From Planktothrix serta PCC 8927 (GTDB lineage Bacteria; Cyanobacteriota; Cyanobacteriia; Cyanobacteriales; Microcoleaceae), in NCBI RefSeq assembly GCF_900010725.2, contig NZ_LR734883.1, positions 109,208-173,207 of the forward strand: a DNA stretch of 64,000 nucleotides, written 5' to 3'. The notes beneath the pieces were generated by a model. The model ran no database searches. It saw only the letters and a list, made by a program, of their open reading frames with translations, and was not told where the DNA came from. Numbering within the stretch: the first letter of the stretch is position 1; each line of letters opens with the position of its first letter. Shown in pieces: positions 1 to 9,157 of the stretch. Both the position numbers and the translations under genes were made by a program.

Positions 1-76
1 CGCCTCGCCCCTACTCAATTAAGATTGCTATATCTGATTTACAATTAATTTTTTAACCTTTCAATAGTCTATTTCT

Positions 77-817
77 ATGTCTACTCCCGAAAAACTCTAC
101 GAAGGTAAAGCTAAAATCATCTATCCTACAGATGATCCTGAAATATTACTCGCCTATTTCAAGGATGACGCAACGGCTTTTAATGCCCAAAAACGCGGTA
201 CAATTCAAGGTAAAGGCGAAATCAACAACGCCATCTCTAGCCATCTATTTCAACGGTTAGAAGCGAAAGGGATTCCTACCCATTATATTGATTGTCCTAC
301 GGCTAATGAAATGCGGGTGAAACGGGTAACAATTGTTCCAATAGAAGTCATTATTCGCAATATTGCCGCCGGAAGTCTTTGCAAACAAACGGGGATTCCA
401 GTAGGTACAATTATCGAACCCCCGATAGTAGAATTTTGCTATAAAAATGATGAATTAGGTGATCCCTTATTAACTCGTGAACGACTGTTATTAATGAAGT
501 TAGCCACACCGGAACAATTGGAACAAATTACCCAATTATCCTTACAAATTAATCAAATTCTCTCAGAATTTTTTAATGATTGTGGGATTACTTTAGTTGA
601 TTTTAAATTAGAATTCGGTATTACCTCTGATGGCCAATTGGTACTGGCGGATGAAATTAGTCCTGATACCTGTCGTTTGTGGGATCAATCAGAAACAGAC
701 CCCGACCGTCGAGTATTGGATAAAGACCGTTTCCGTCGAGATTTAGGTAATGTTGAATCCGCGTATCAACAAGTGCTTAAACGGGTTTTAGAACATACAT
801 CCAACCCCTCTGAATAA
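77..817 (+). CDS. purC: SAICAR synthetase (phosphoribosylaminoimidazole-succinocarboxamide synthase)
   Basis: Cytoplasmic purine enzyme that joins CAIR and aspartate with ATP to give SAICAR. The 246-residue length matches stand-alone bacterial PurC. The N-terminus LYEGKAKIIY is the family's nucleotide-binding start, IIRNIAAGSLCK (about residues 94-105) is the first signature and DEISPDTCRLWD (about 193-204) is the second. The start ATG is the first in frame after an AT-rich leader. No other purine gene is adjacent; purN lies about 60 kb away in this window. The upstream neighbour is not visible, so operon membership cannot be judged. Confidence 0.96.
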   Translation: MSTPEKLYEGKAKIIYPTDDPEILLAYFKDDATAFNAQKRGTIQGKGEINNAISSHLFQRLEAKGIPTHYIDCPTANEMRVKRVTIVPIEVIIRNIAAGSLCKQTGIPVGTIIEPPIVEFCYKNDELGDPLLTRERLLLMKLATPEQLEQITQLSLQINQILSEFFNDCGITLVDFKLEFGITSDGQLVLADEISPDTCRLWDQSETDPDRRVLDKDRFRRDLGNVESAYQQVLKRVLEHTSNPSE

Positions 818-830
818 ATCCATCAATCTT

Positions 831-904
831 GATCCCTCTGAATTCCCCTTACTCAGGAGACTGAAAATTCTGGTTTCCCGCTTTCTCAGGGGGTTAGGGG
901 GATC
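831..904. repeat. diverged GATCCCCCTAA-type dispersed palindrome
   Basis: The stretch begins GATCCCTCTGAATTCCCC and ends CAGGGGGTTAGGGGGATC, so its ends are near inverted repeats. It resembles the elements at 27703-27885 and 36736-36846. It fills most of the purC/omp85 gap and may end purC transcription, but no T-run follows. Confidence 0.6.
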
Positions 905-1060
905 ATAACCTATGATTTTAAAAGCTTTTAGCTGTAGAAGTGTCAAAGCTTGTTAAGATGTCAGATGTCGCAGCGCCAGCGTTGAGTGTAATCATCACCC
1001 TAACGTTTAGCTGAGGACTGACAAATTTTAGGTGTGGGACTGTCTAAAAGAGTGAGTATC

Positions 1061-3913
1061 ATGCGTTTATCTCCTGTCTTAGTTGCGGTTTTTGCTGCTT
1101 CAGCTACGTTTGGATTATCAAACTCTGCAAGTGGTCAAACCGCCTACCCAGACTCAGAAGGTTTATCAAATTCCCAAGAAACTTTTGATCAGGTAGATCC
1201 GACTTTAAATCCATCGGAAACCCATGAACAATCTTTAGCTGTTAATCAAATTCCTCCCTCTACACCCCTTCATTCCTTTGAAGAAATAGTTTTAAATAAA
1301 ACGAAATCGGTTAATTCAGATCTAGCTTTTTCTCTGGGCGAATCGATTGGAAAAAATATTTCGTCTCCTTGGGTTAATACTTTATCTCCCCAAAATTCAA
1401 CAGCGTTTAATCCATCTCAACCTCTCACTAACGAGTCTTTAAAATTTCCCTTGAATTCCGCAGAATTAGATGTTTTAGTAGAACGTCCTATTGCTGATGT
1501 TCAAGGGAAAATACTTATTCTTAATAAAGGAAAAGCGACAGAAGATTTAGAAAAATTAGCTCAATTTCCGATAGAGGTTTCCCCTGATGTAACGAATACA
1601 GAAATTAATGCGTCCTCAAATTCCGAGATTTTATTAAATAAATTAGCAACAGAAAAAATTGGGAATTTTACGTTTGGGGTAGTCCCAGAAGTGGCGATCG
1701 CTTTAAATCCTACGGAAACGGAATCTAACTTATTTGAACCCAGTTTAAATAAAGATTTAGGAAAAACAGCGCAATTTCCCCTAGCAATTCCCGAACAAAT
1801 CGCTAGTGTAGATGCTAATTATTCCTCGAATTCTGAGATTATATTAAATAAATTAGCAACAGAAAAAATTGGGAATTTTAGCTTTGGGTTAATTCCAGAA
1901 GTGGCGATCGCTTTAAATCCTACGGAAACGGAATCTAACTTATTTGAACCCAGTTTAAATAAATTTACTTCAGAAAAATTAGCACAATTTTCTCCTTCAG
2001 TTTCTTTAGATATTGCTCAAGCAACACCCGAAACTGTACCCGTTGATCCTGAAGTTCCACCACCAACACAACCCGAAATTCCTCCGACTTCTATTCCTAT
2101 TCCCACCACACCCGCACAGTCTGAAGCTGAAGTATTAGTCGCCGAAATTGCGGTAAGTGGAATCGAAGATGCAACATTAATTGACAAAGTATATAGTGTT
2201 ATTTCCACTCAACCTGGACGAACAACAACCCGTTCTCAATTGCAAAAAGATATTAACGCAATTTTTGCAACAGGTTTATTCCGAAATGTCAGAGCAGTTC
2301 CTGAAGATACGCCTCTGGGGGTGCGAGTCACCTTTGAAGTCGAAGAAAACCCCCCCTTAAAACAAGTTGTAATTGAAGGCGATACGGTTTTACCCGAAGA
2401 AATTATTAACGAAAGTTTCGCCGATCAATATAATCAAACTATTAACCTGAATCAAATAGAAACCGGGGTAAAAAAAATCAATCAATGGTATCAGGATAAT
2501 GGTTATGTTTTAGCACAAGTTGTTGCTGCACCAGAAGTCACAAGAGAAGGCGTTGTTACCCTACAAGTCGCGGAAGGAATTATTGAAAATATTGAAGTCC
2601 GTTTCCTCAATAGTGATGGAGAAGCAATCGATGAAGAAGGAAAACCCATTGACGGAAGAACCAGAGACTTTATTATTACCCGTGAAATCGAGTTAAAACC
2701 TGGGGATGTATTTAACCAACAAACCGCACAACGAGATTTAGCAAGGGTTTTTGGGTTGGGAATTTTTGAAGATGTGCGATTGCAATTAGAACCCGGAAAA
2801 GATGATCCGCGTGAAGCGACAGTGATTGTTAATGTGATTGAAAAAACCACCGGATCTTTAGCATTTGGGGGAGGAATTAGTTCCGCCGCCGGATTATTTG
2901 GTACCTTGAGTTATCAAGAAATTAACTTAGGAGGAAATAACCAACGTTTAGGTGCTGAGTTTGAAGCGGGTAATCGCGTTTTCCAAGTAGATTTAAGCTT
3001 TACAGATCCTTGGATTGCGGGTGATCCCTATCGTACCTCTTACACCGTTAATGCTTTTAGACGTCGGACAGTTTCTGTTGTATTTGACAATGGGCCGCGA
3101 GATGTCCGCTTAGAAAATGATGATCGCCCTCGTGTCGTTAGAACTGGCGGCGGGATTAGTTTTACCCGTCCTTTTGCGGACAATGTTTTTGCCGATCCCA
3201 ATTGGGTCGCATCATTAGGAATTCAATATCAACGAGTTGATATTACCGATTCCGATGGTAACATTACCCGCAAGGATGAATATGGTAATCAATTAAGTTA
3301 TAGCGGCAGTGGAAGCGATGATTTATTAACTGTTCAATTTGGATTTGTTCGAGATCGTCGTAATAATAAACAACAGCCTACTTCTGGTTATTTAGTCCGT
3401 TTTGGAAGCGAACAATCGATTCCTGTGGGTTCAGGAAGTATTTTAATGAATCGTTTGCGGGCTGGATATACTTTTTATATTCCTGTGAAATTCTTCTCTG
3501 GTTTTATTCCCGAAGGCCCTCAATCTTTTGCCTTTAATTTCCAAGGGGGAACTGTACTTGGAAATTTACCCCCCTACGAAGCTTTTCCATTAGGAGGAAC
3601 AACTTCGGTACGGGGTTGGGAAGAAGGTGCGATCGCATCAACTCGAAGTTTTATCCAAGGATCAATTGAGTATCGTTTCCCGATTTTCTCGAATTTTATT
3701 GGCGGAGCGCTATTTGTCGATGCGGCGACGGACTTGAATTCTCAGGGGACAGTTCCCGGCTCTCCAGGGGGTGTACGGGATAAACCCGGAAGTGGTTTCG
3801 GTTATGGTGTGGGTGTGCGCTTACAAACTCCCTTGGGGCCAATCCGCATTGACTATGGGATTAATAATGACGGCGATAGTCGAATTCACTTTGGTCTTGG
3901 AGAGCGATTCTAA
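1061..3913 (+). CDS. Omp85/BamA-family outer membrane assembly protein
   Basis: Central component of beta-barrel insertion into the outer membrane. The ATG at 1061 gives a clean signal peptide (MRLSPVLVAVFAASATFG, then a small-residue cleavage region); in-frame GTG codons at 1034 and 1052 would only add charged residues. The first 350 residues are a low-complexity Asn/Pro-rich region carrying two near-identical 133-bp blocks, ending in a proline-rich linker. POTRA-type domains follow (for example LFRNVRAVPEDTPLGVRVTF). The C-terminal half is a 16-strand-type barrel with GGTTSVRGWEEGAI, the conserved VRGW region, and it ends in the terminal aromatic FGLGERF typical of outer-membrane barrels. 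Cyanobacterial Omp85 proteins commonly have three POTRAs and a Pro-rich N-terminus, but this N-terminal spacer is long. Confidence 0.93.
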   Translation: MRLSPVLVAVFAASATFGLSNSASGQTAYPDSEGLSNSQETFDQVDPTLNPSETHEQSLAVNQIPPSTPLHSFEEIVLNKTKSVNSDLAFSLGESIGKNISSPWVNTLSPQNSTAFNPSQPLTNESLKFPLNSAELDVLVERPIADVQGKILILNKGKATEDLEKLAQFPIEVSPDVTNTEINASSNSEILLNKLATEKIGNFTFGVVPEVAIALNPTETESNLFEPSLNKDLGKTAQFPLAIPEQIASVDANYSSNSEIILNKLATEKIGNFSFGLIPEVAIALNPTETESNLFEPSLNKFTSEKLAQFSPSVSLDIAQATPETVPVDPEVPPPTQPEIPPTSIPIPTTPAQSEAEVLVAEIAVSGIEDATLIDKVYSVISTQPGRTTTRSQLQKDINAIFATGLFRNVRAVPEDTPLGVRVTFEVEENPPLKQVVIEGDTVLPEEIINESFADQYNQTINLNQIETGVKKINQWYQDNGYVLAQVVAAPEVTREGVVTLQVAEGIIENIEVRFLNSDGEAIDEEGKPIDGRTRDFIITREIELKPGDVFNQQTAQRDLARVFGLGIFEDVRLQLEPGKDDPREATVIVNVIEKTTGSLAFGGGISSAAGLFGTLSYQEINLGGNNQRLGAEFEAGNRVFQVDLSFTDPWIAGDPYRTSYTVNAFRRRTVSVVFDNGPRDVRLENDDRPRVVRTGGGISFTRPFADNVFADPNWVASLGIQYQRVDITDSDGNITRKDEYGNQLSYSGSGSDDLLTVQFGFVRDRRNNKQQPTSGYLVRFGSEQSIPVGSGSILMNRLRAGYTFYIPVKFFSGFIPEGPQSFAFNFQGGTVLGNLPPYEAFPLGGTTSVRGWEEGAIASTRSFIQGSIEYRFPIFSNFIGGALFVDAATDLNSQGTVPGSPGGVRDKPGSGFGYGVGVRLQTPLGPIRIDYGINNDGDSRIHFGLGERF
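1621..1963 (+). repeat. intragenic direct duplication in the Omp85 gene
   Basis: Bases 1621-1753 and 1831-1963 are two 133-bp copies offset by exactly 210 bp (70 codons), with only a few differences. Both encode LNKLATEKIGNF, then VAIALNPTETESNLFEPSLN. The duplication keeps frame and lies between the signal peptide and the proline-rich linker, so it changes spacer length only. Near-identity at DNA level indicates a recent event. Confidence 0.92.
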
Positions 3914-4025
3914 GCAAGTATTGGGTGCGAGATGTTAGGGTAAAAGCATAAAGAACTGTGACGGCTTTCCTAGTTCGCGGAACCCATCGGTCTAAACTTG
4001 TGTAATTAAAACCCGTCTTCGAGCC

Positions 4026-4793
4026 ATGATCAAAAGACAGGCTATCTCATCGAATGAAATATCTAAGAGCCTAACTTTAGACATTGAAGGCCCTCAGTTA
4101 TCGTTTGATAAATTTTTAAAGGCTCAAGAACAACTAGCGAAACTTCTTGACGAAGTGGATCGGACTATTGCTGAAAATCAGCGTCCTTCTATCAATTGGG
4201 TTGTTTCTCACGTTAGGGGTGGTAGTGTTCATCTGACCCTTGAGGGAATACCAAAAGCAGATGTGGAGTTAAGAGCAATTGGCAAAGTTCTCAAGATTGT
4301 TGAAACAGGTATGGCGACGATAGCCGAGCGTCCTGAACGTCCCGCTTACTTTTCAGATCGAGCTTTAGAAAGTGCTAAAGCATTAGCAAAATTAGTTGAA
4401 CAAGACATTTTTATGATTCAGTTAGGGGTTAATTCTACTCGAATTAATCTCAATCAACATTTAGTAGCGAATGTCGATGAAATTATTGGAGGTAAATATA
4501 CGAGTTTTAGTTCTGTAGAAGGAGTTCTTAAAGCGATTGATTTAAGTCGTAAACCTGTGTTTAGAATTTACGATCTATTAACGAATAAAAGTGTTCGGTG
4601 TTATTTTTCTTCTAATTCTATTGATGAGATCAAAGATGCTTTAGAAAAACGAGTATCTGTATCGGGTTTAGTCAAATCAAGAGAGGATGGAGAAAAACTC
4701 AGCATCGAAGTAGAGGAAATAGAAATTTTTCCACCGGAAGATGAGTTACCGACTATTCAGGAAATTATAGGGATTTTAGGAGGGAAAGATTGA
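4026..4793 (+). CDS. uncharacterised protein translationally coupled to a PIN-domain gene
   Basis: I do not recognise a named family. The 255 residues look soluble and alpha/beta, without a signal peptide or membrane segment. Visible stretches are a helical N-terminal part (SFDKFLKAQEQLAKLLDEVD), a beta-rich WVVSHVRGGSVHLTLEG, and a C-terminal beta region VRCYFSSNSIDEIKDAL / VSVSGLVKSREDGEKLSIEV that could be a small OB-like or SH3-like barrel. Its TGA overlaps the TTG start of the PIN gene, so both are translated from one message. That arrangement suggests it could be the antitoxin or a partner, although 255 residues is much larger than classical VapB antitoxins. The role is inferred from context only. 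Confidence 0.75.
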   Translation: MIKRQAISSNEISKSLTLDIEGPQLSFDKFLKAQEQLAKLLDEVDRTIAENQRPSINWVVSHVRGGSVHLTLEGIPKADVELRAIGKVLKIVETGMATIAERPERPAYFSDRALESAKALAKLVEQDIFMIQLGVNSTRINLNQHLVANVDEIIGGKYTSFSSVEGVLKAIDLSRKPVFRIYDLLTNKSVRCYFSSNSIDEIKDALEKRVSVSGLVKSREDGEKLSIEVEEIEIFPPEDELPTIQEIIGILGGKD

Positions 4794-5284
4794 CTCAGCG
4801 TTTATTTAAAGAAATTCACTACTGGGATGCTTGCACTTTTTTAGCTGTTCTCAAAAATGAGGAAGATAAAATTCAGGAATGTGTCTCTGTTCTAAAAGCG
4901 GCTCAGAATGAGCAAGTGATGATTGTTACTTCTGCTTTAACGTTTATTGAGGTAGTAAGATTAGAGAAAAGAAACCCTAAACTTCCAAAAGAAGTTGAGG
5001 AAAAAATTCGTAATTTTTTTAAGCATAAGTGGATATATATCTATGATGTAAATCGAACAGTGGGAGAGTTAGCCAGGGAATTAATGTGGGAATATGAGGC
5101 ATTAAAACCTAAAGATGCAACTCATGTAGCTACAGCGATTCTTGCGAAAGTTAATGTATTAGATACATTTGATGATTATTTAATTAATTTATCTGGTAAA
5201 ATTGGTAATCCTTCATTAGTTATTAAAAGACCTTTTTTTGAGATTCAACTTGATTTATTTGACACCGACACTTTTGAAAATTAA
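4790..5284 (+). CDS. PIN-domain putative ribonuclease (VapC-like)
   Basis: The 164-residue protein has the acidic positions of a PIN nuclease: Asp in HYWDACTFL near the N-terminus, Glu in TFIEVVRLE, Asp in KPKDATHVATAIL, and a last Asp in VLDTFDDYL. PIN proteins cut RNA with metal ions bound by these acids. The start is TTG at 4790, overlapping the previous gene's TGA, with an AGGAGGG ribosome site at 4778-4784; no ATG fits. The C-terminus runs on with a hydrophobic tail (RPFFEIQLDLFDTDTFEN). It is probably the toxin half of a toxin/antitoxin-like pair, with RNA target unknown. Confidence 0.82.
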   Translation: MTQRLFKEIHYWDACTFLAVLKNEEDKIQECVSVLKAAQNEQVMIVTSALTFIEVVRLEKRNPKLPKEVEEKIRNFFKHKWIYIYDVNRTVGELARELMWEYEALKPKDATHVATAILAKVNVLDTFDDYLINLSGKIGNPSLVIKRPFFEIQLDLFDTDTFEN

Positions 5285-5383
5285 TGCTTTCATATCTTGG
5301 TTAATAATTGCTGGAGCTTGTAAAACTGCTACCAGAATTATATGGGTGAAAATCATACTCCTAACAACAATTAAAACATAGTT

Positions 5384-6031
5384 CTATATATCGGGTTGAT
5401 GATTTCCCTTACTAAGTCTCTCCCGAAACTCCATAACCGCTTCAAACGGTTCCTCAGACTGAATATAATTGGCTAAGACATTAAAATCTAAATCAGGTAA
5501 TAATAAACTGCGTTCTATTTTAATATATTTTTCATTTTCTAAGCAATAAATAGCAAATTGATGGTTTTCCCATAACCAAACTTCAGGAACACCCAAACCT
5601 TGATAAACCTCTAGTGAATTAATACCACCACTGGTTAAAATTACCTCAATAGCAATATCAGGAATTAATTGTTTAGTTTCTAAACAATAACATTCATCCG
5701 GTTCTTTTCCTCTGGCGATCATTTCTGATTTCAAGGTTGTTGATCCCAGGGGATAAAAATGGATTCCCAATTCTAATAAATAGGTTTCCACTAACATCGC
5801 AATTAATTTTTTGTTTTCCTCATGCCGACGACTCGGCGACATCAGTTGTAAAACTCCTTCTAAATAACTAATTCTGAAATTAAAATTTTCTCCGAGATTG
5901 TCTAACAGGAATTCATAACTTTTCCAAGTTGTATTATTAATAATTAAAATTTGTTCCGAATCCACTTGAGGTAAATGTAACAGTTGAAATATTTGCTGAA
6001 TTGGGTTAACAGGTTCAGTTTGAACAATCAT
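5384..6031 (-). CDS. Uma2 family putative endonuclease (DUF820, PD-(D/E)XK fold)
   Basis: This 216-residue member of a family hugely expanded in cyanobacteria carries the fold's acids in ISYLEGVLQLMSPSRRHE and LIPDIAIEVILTSGG, followed by the typical GVPEVWLWE strand. The start at 6031 (MIVQTEPVNP) has an AGAGG site 8 bases upstream. Longer readings run back through a tandem IIQDEIIK repeat into the 5' end of the tmRNA gene and are unlikely. The enzymatic activity of Uma2 proteins in cells is not settled; many are linked to mobile DNA. It stands alone, 99 bp from the PIN gene and on the opposite strand. Confidence 0.85.
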   Translation of the reverse strand: MIVQTEPVNPIQQIFQLLHLPQVDSEQILIINNTTWKSYEFLLDNLGENFNFRISYLEGVLQLMSPSRRHEENKKLIAMLVETYLLELGIHFYPLGSTTLKSEMIARGKEPDECYCLETKQLIPDIAIEVILTSGGINSLEVYQGLGVPEVWLWENHQFAIYCLENEKYIKIERSLLLPDLDFNVLANYIQSEEPFEAVMEFRERLSKGNHQPDI

Positions 6032-6177
6032 CCATTTAACCTCTGTCTGTTTAATAATCTCATCTTGAATAAGTTTAATAATCTCATCTTGAATAATTTT
6101 ATCGCCTCCTTTCCTGTAAAACAGCATCACCAGAACTTGACGATCGCAGAAATATAGTCTAATATAGTTGTATGTAC

Positions 6178-6565
6178 GGGGCATTACTGGTTTCGACAGG
6201 GTAAGGAAAGCTACCAAGTGATGCAGGCCGAGAGTGAGTCACCTCTCGTAAATCCAGGCTCAAAACAAAATGTAACTGCGAACAACATCGTTCCTTTTGC
6301 TCGTAAATCAGCCGCTGTTGCTGCCTAAACACCTCTTGTAGGTTCGAGCGTCTATCGTTTGACTCCGTTAAGGACAATAGACAAACCCCCAACGGATGCT
6401 CTAACTTAGTTTCTTTGGTTGAAAAGTTAGTTAAGATTTAACCATTGCATCCCACCCTTCGGGATAATGAGGGGTTCCCGCCTTGAGGATCAGAAAGGCT
6501 AAGTCTGTGAATGAGCGAGGAGTAAATACTTGTTCTGGACATGGGTTCGATTCCCATATGCTCCA
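6178..6565 (+). ncRNA. ssrA: transfer-messenger RNA (one-piece tmRNA)
   Basis: tmRNA rescues stalled ribosomes and tags the nascent peptide for proteolysis. The 5' end GGGGCAU (6178-6184) pairs with AUGCUCC (6558-6564) as the alanyl acceptor stem, and A6565 is the discriminator; CCA is not encoded. The T-arm is GACATGGGTTCGATTCCCAT at 6538-6557. The resume codon GCG is at 6278 and the tag reads ANNIVPFARKSAAVAA, then TAA at 6326-6328. This is the standard cyanobacterial tag form, with its hydrophobic Ala-Ala end read by Clp proteases; clpP lies in the same window. Confidence 0.97.
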
Positions 6566-6580
6566 TTCCCCTACACCCTA

Positions 6581-6616
6581 AAAAACCACCTTGGTAAATT
6601 CCGAGGTGGTTTTTTA
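6581..6616 (+). terminator. Rho-independent terminator of ssrA
   Basis: An inverted repeat with arms AAAAACCACCTT and GAGGTGGTTTTTT encloses a short loop and ends in a T-run. It begins 15 bases after the tmRNA 3' end. It could also serve the small minus-strand gene that ends at 6625. Confidence 0.9.
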
Positions 6617-6624
6617 TTGGGTTG

Positions 6625-6861
6625 TTAGTCTGGTATAGAAACGGAAGAAATCGTTTGATTTTGCTGATAACGGATAGCCAGTTCGGACGCATGGGAAAGG
6701 AATTGACGCACCAAGACTTCCTTTCCTGAAAGGGGAATATTAGTATCACCCCAAGACGGTAACTGTGCCAAAGTTACACAGAGAATAAAAGCAGTCAGCA
6801 CCAAAAAACCATATTTGAGGATAGGTCTGCTGAATAGTCCCTTAGTATTGAAAAACAGCAT
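6625..6861 (-). CDS. small single-span membrane or secreted protein, unknown
   Basis: The 78-residue reading has a basic start (MLFFNTKGLFSRPILK) and one hydrophobic segment, YGFLVLTAFILCVTLAQL, followed by a short polar tail with helix-forming LVRQFLSHASELAIRYQQ. This could be an uncleaved anchor or a signal peptide ending near LPSWGD. I recognise no family. Codon use resembles the neighbouring genes and it sits between a terminator and the DCC gene. There is no strong ribosome site, so the call stays tentative. Confidence 0.5.
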   Translation of the reverse strand: MLFFNTKGLFSRPILKYGFLVLTAFILCVTLAQLPSWGDTNIPLSGKEVLVRQFLSHASELAIRYQQNQTISSVSIPD

Positions 6862-7024
6862 AGAAGTTGAAAGCTAACTCTAAACAAAAATCTCCCTCTC
6901 AGTTCTCACTGCGGGAGATAAATTCAGGGTGCATCTACTTAATAATTGAAGTATAACACAGAAAATGAGGGGTGTCACCCCCTATTGTAAAAACCCCTTT
7001 TTTTAGAGGAAAGTTTCACCCAGA

Positions 7025-7504
7025 TTAACGCTGACAACGGCATTCTGAGGGAGTTTCAGACGTTAAAGATTTGTGACGTTGTTGGACTAATGTAGCTAAA
7101 TTAGGCCGTCCCGTTAGCGTGAGTCGCCAATTGGCCCAAATTTTATAGAGTGCATTCATCATGGGGCCAATTAATGGCCAGCGAGTGGGTGCATAAATCC
7201 AACCGAGTCCCAGAACTTGATAAATTTGATAAAATACCTCTAAATTTTGGATGATTGTGCCATCGGGAAGTAACGCATGAATTCGTCCCATTGCAGCTTC
7301 AAAGGAAATCCCGCTATGATCTTCAGGACGATAATTAATATCACTAATATTAACAAAGGCAATTAATCCTCGTCCCGCGTCTCGTTTTTGTAAAAAATTC
7401 ACCTCTCGTAAACATAACGGGCACTGACCATCATAAAGCAGTTTAATTTTCCAGGGAGTTGATGTGATTAAAGATGGGTTCGAGCTTTCTAAGGTAGGAT
7501 TCAT
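7025..7504 (-). CDS. DCC-family (DUF393) thiol-disulfide oxidoreductase-like protein
   Basis: The 159-residue protein starts with the family hallmark LLYDGQCPLCLREVNFL, a D-x2-CxxC thioredoxin-like motif. The middle contains GRIHALLPDGTI and the end has a membrane-proximal helix region GLGWIYAPTRWPLIGPMMNALYKIWA. DCC proteins are predicted thiol enzymes of unknown substrate. It is monocistronic, with gaps on both sides. Confidence 0.88.
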   Translation of the reverse strand: MNPTLESSNPSLITSTPWKIKLLYDGQCPLCLREVNFLQKRDAGRGLIAFVNISDINYRPEDHSGISFEAAMGRIHALLPDGTIIQNLEVFYQIYQVLGLGWIYAPTRWPLIGPMMNALYKIWANWRLTLTGRPNLATLVQQRHKSLTSETPSECRCQR

Positions 7505-7738
7505 AAACTAGAATTACAATCAAGAGGTAATAATATTGTAGATAAATTTATCAAAAATTACATCTATTTTGACCCAGCTTGGGGAAGGGTAAAGGTGAAC
7601 GAGGTTTGACCCAATTCAGGGGGAGATAATTGATGAATCTCTAACTTTTGGGTTCCCTTCTATTTGATGTTACCTGAATGGAGTAGACTATAAAGATAAA
7701 CCCATAATCCAAAATCAAGCAATATTGAAGGGAACGCC

Positions 7739-9016
7739 GTGTTAGATATTAAATTAATTCGGGAAAATCCAGCCGTAGTCCAAGAACGCCTAAATTTACG
7801 AGGCGAGTATGATTTGCAACCGATTTTAACCTTAGATGAACAACGCCGCCAACTGGAACAGGAACGCATTGTATTACAAACCCGGAGTAATGATATTGGT
7901 AAATTAGTTGGGGAGAAAATTAAATCGGGATGTGACCCTAAAGGGGAAGAAATTAAAGTCTTAAGAGCAGAAGGTCAACAACTCAAAATCCAGTTGAGTG
8001 AATTGGAGCCGAAAGAGAAAGAAATTGATGTTCAAATCACTCAATTATTATTACCCATTCCGAATTTACCTAGTGAATCAACTCCTGTGGGAAAAGATGA
8101 ACGGGAGAATGTAGAAATTAGACGCTGGGGAGATGAATATATTCCCCAAAATCCCAATATTTTGCATCATGCGGATATTGGAGAAAAACTTAACTTATTA
8201 GAATTTAAACAGGCGGTTAAAGTCGCTCAAGCGCGATTTGTGGCGTTAAAAGGTGCAGGTGCTGCTTTAGAACGAGCGTTAATTCAATTTATGTTAGACC
8301 GTCATACAAAAAACGGTTATATTGAAGTAATGCCTCCGTTATTAGTTAATAGTACCTCCTTAACAGCAACAGGTCAACTACCGAAATTTGCCGAAGAAAG
8401 TTTTAAATGTGACTCTGATGATTTATGGTTAATTCCGACCTCTGAAGTATCGGTGATGAATTTGTATCGAGATGATATTTTAGACGCGGAACAATTACCC
8501 ATTCATCATTGTTCCTATACCCCCTGTTTTCGTCGAGAAGCGGGAAGTTATGGGAAAGATACTAGAGGGTTAATTCGGTTACACCAATTTAATAAAGTGG
8601 AAATGGTGAAACTGGTTCATCCTGATACTTCAGAAGCCGAACATGAGAAATTAGTACAGGATGCCGAAGGAGTTTTACAAGCGTTAAAATTACCCTATCG
8701 GGTGATAGAATTATGTACAGGAGATTTAGGATTTTCGGCTGCCAAATGTTATGATATTGAGGTGTGGTTGCCCTCAGCCGGAACCTATCGAGAGATTTCT
8801 AGCTGTTCCAATGTTAAGGATTTTCAAGCTCGACGAGCCAATATTCGCTTTAAAGAAGCGGGTAAAAAAGGGACACAATATATTCATGCGTTAAATGGTT
8901 CTGGGTTAGCCGTGGGTCGAACGATGGCCGCGATTTTAGAAAATTATCAACAACCCGATGAAACCATCCGTATTCCTGACGTTTTACAACCCTATTTAAG
9001 ACGAGAAATCCTCTAA
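7739..9016 (+). CDS. serS: seryl-tRNA synthetase
   Basis: Charges tRNA-Ser. The start is GTG at 7739 ([11 protein letters not shown], the normal SerRS start). The N-terminal 110 residues form the long antiparallel coiled-coil arm ([19 protein letters not shown] to [12 protein letters not shown]). Class II motif 2 is [18 protein letters not shown] and motif 3 is [18 protein letters not shown]. At 425 residues it is full length. Its TAA stop is the first three bases of a 57-bp tandem repeat, so the repeat borders the coding end directly. Confidence 0.97.
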   Translation: MLDIKLIRENPAVVQERLNLRGEYDLQPILTLDEQRRQLEQERIVLQTRSNDIGKLVGEKIKSGCDPKGEEIKVLRAEGQQLKIQLSELEPKEKEIDVQITQLLLPIPNLPSESTPVGKDERENVEIRRWGDEYIPQNPNILHHADIGEKLNLLEFKQAVKVAQARFVALKGAGAALERALIQFMLDRHTKNGYIEVMPPLLVNSTSLTATGQLPKFAEESFKCDSDDLWLIPTSEVSVMNLYRDDILDAEQLPIHHCSYTPCFRREAGSYGKDTRGLIRLHQFNKVEMVKLVHPDTSEAEHEKLVQDAEGVLQALKLPYRVIELCTGDLGFSAAKCYDIEVWLPSAGTYREISSCSNVKDFQARRANIRFKEAGKKGTQYIHALNGSGLAVGRTMAAILENYQQPDETIRIPDVLQPYLRREIL

Positions 9017-9157
9017 TTCGTAGTGAGTCCTTCAGGACTCTCTATCTTTAACCCCTGAAGGGGTTACTACTAATTCGTAGTGAGTCCTTCAGGACTCTCT
9101 ATCTTTAACCCCTGAAGGGGTTACTACCCGTTTTTCTAACCCCTTCAGGGGTTACTA
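9014..9157. repeat. tandem pair of 57-bp composite palindromes (GTAGTGAGTCC/GGGGTTACTAC family)
   Basis: Units at 9014-9070 and 9071-9127 are identical. Each holds two hairpins, GAGTCCTTCAGGACTC and AACCCCTGAAGGGGTT, bounded by GTAGT and ACTAC. A partial third copy (CTAACCCCTTCAGGGGTTAC) ends at 9157. The array separates the convergent serS and ClC genes, and both stop codons fall inside it. A relative lies at 22157-22288. The hairpins could act as a two-way terminator. Confidence 0.92.

Noticed and set aside
6032-6217. N-terminal extension of the Uma2 gene
   Set aside because: It would overlap the 5' end of tmRNA and contains a tandem IIQDEIIK repeat; the start at 6031 has its own ribosome site.
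6538-6565. Separate tRNA gene
   Set aside because: The T-arm and acceptor sequence belong to the tRNA-like end of tmRNA; no anticodon arm is present.
6159-6749. Open frames on the minus strand across ssrA
   Set aside because: They are antisense to the conserved tmRNA, including the tRNA-like part, and have no family resemblance.
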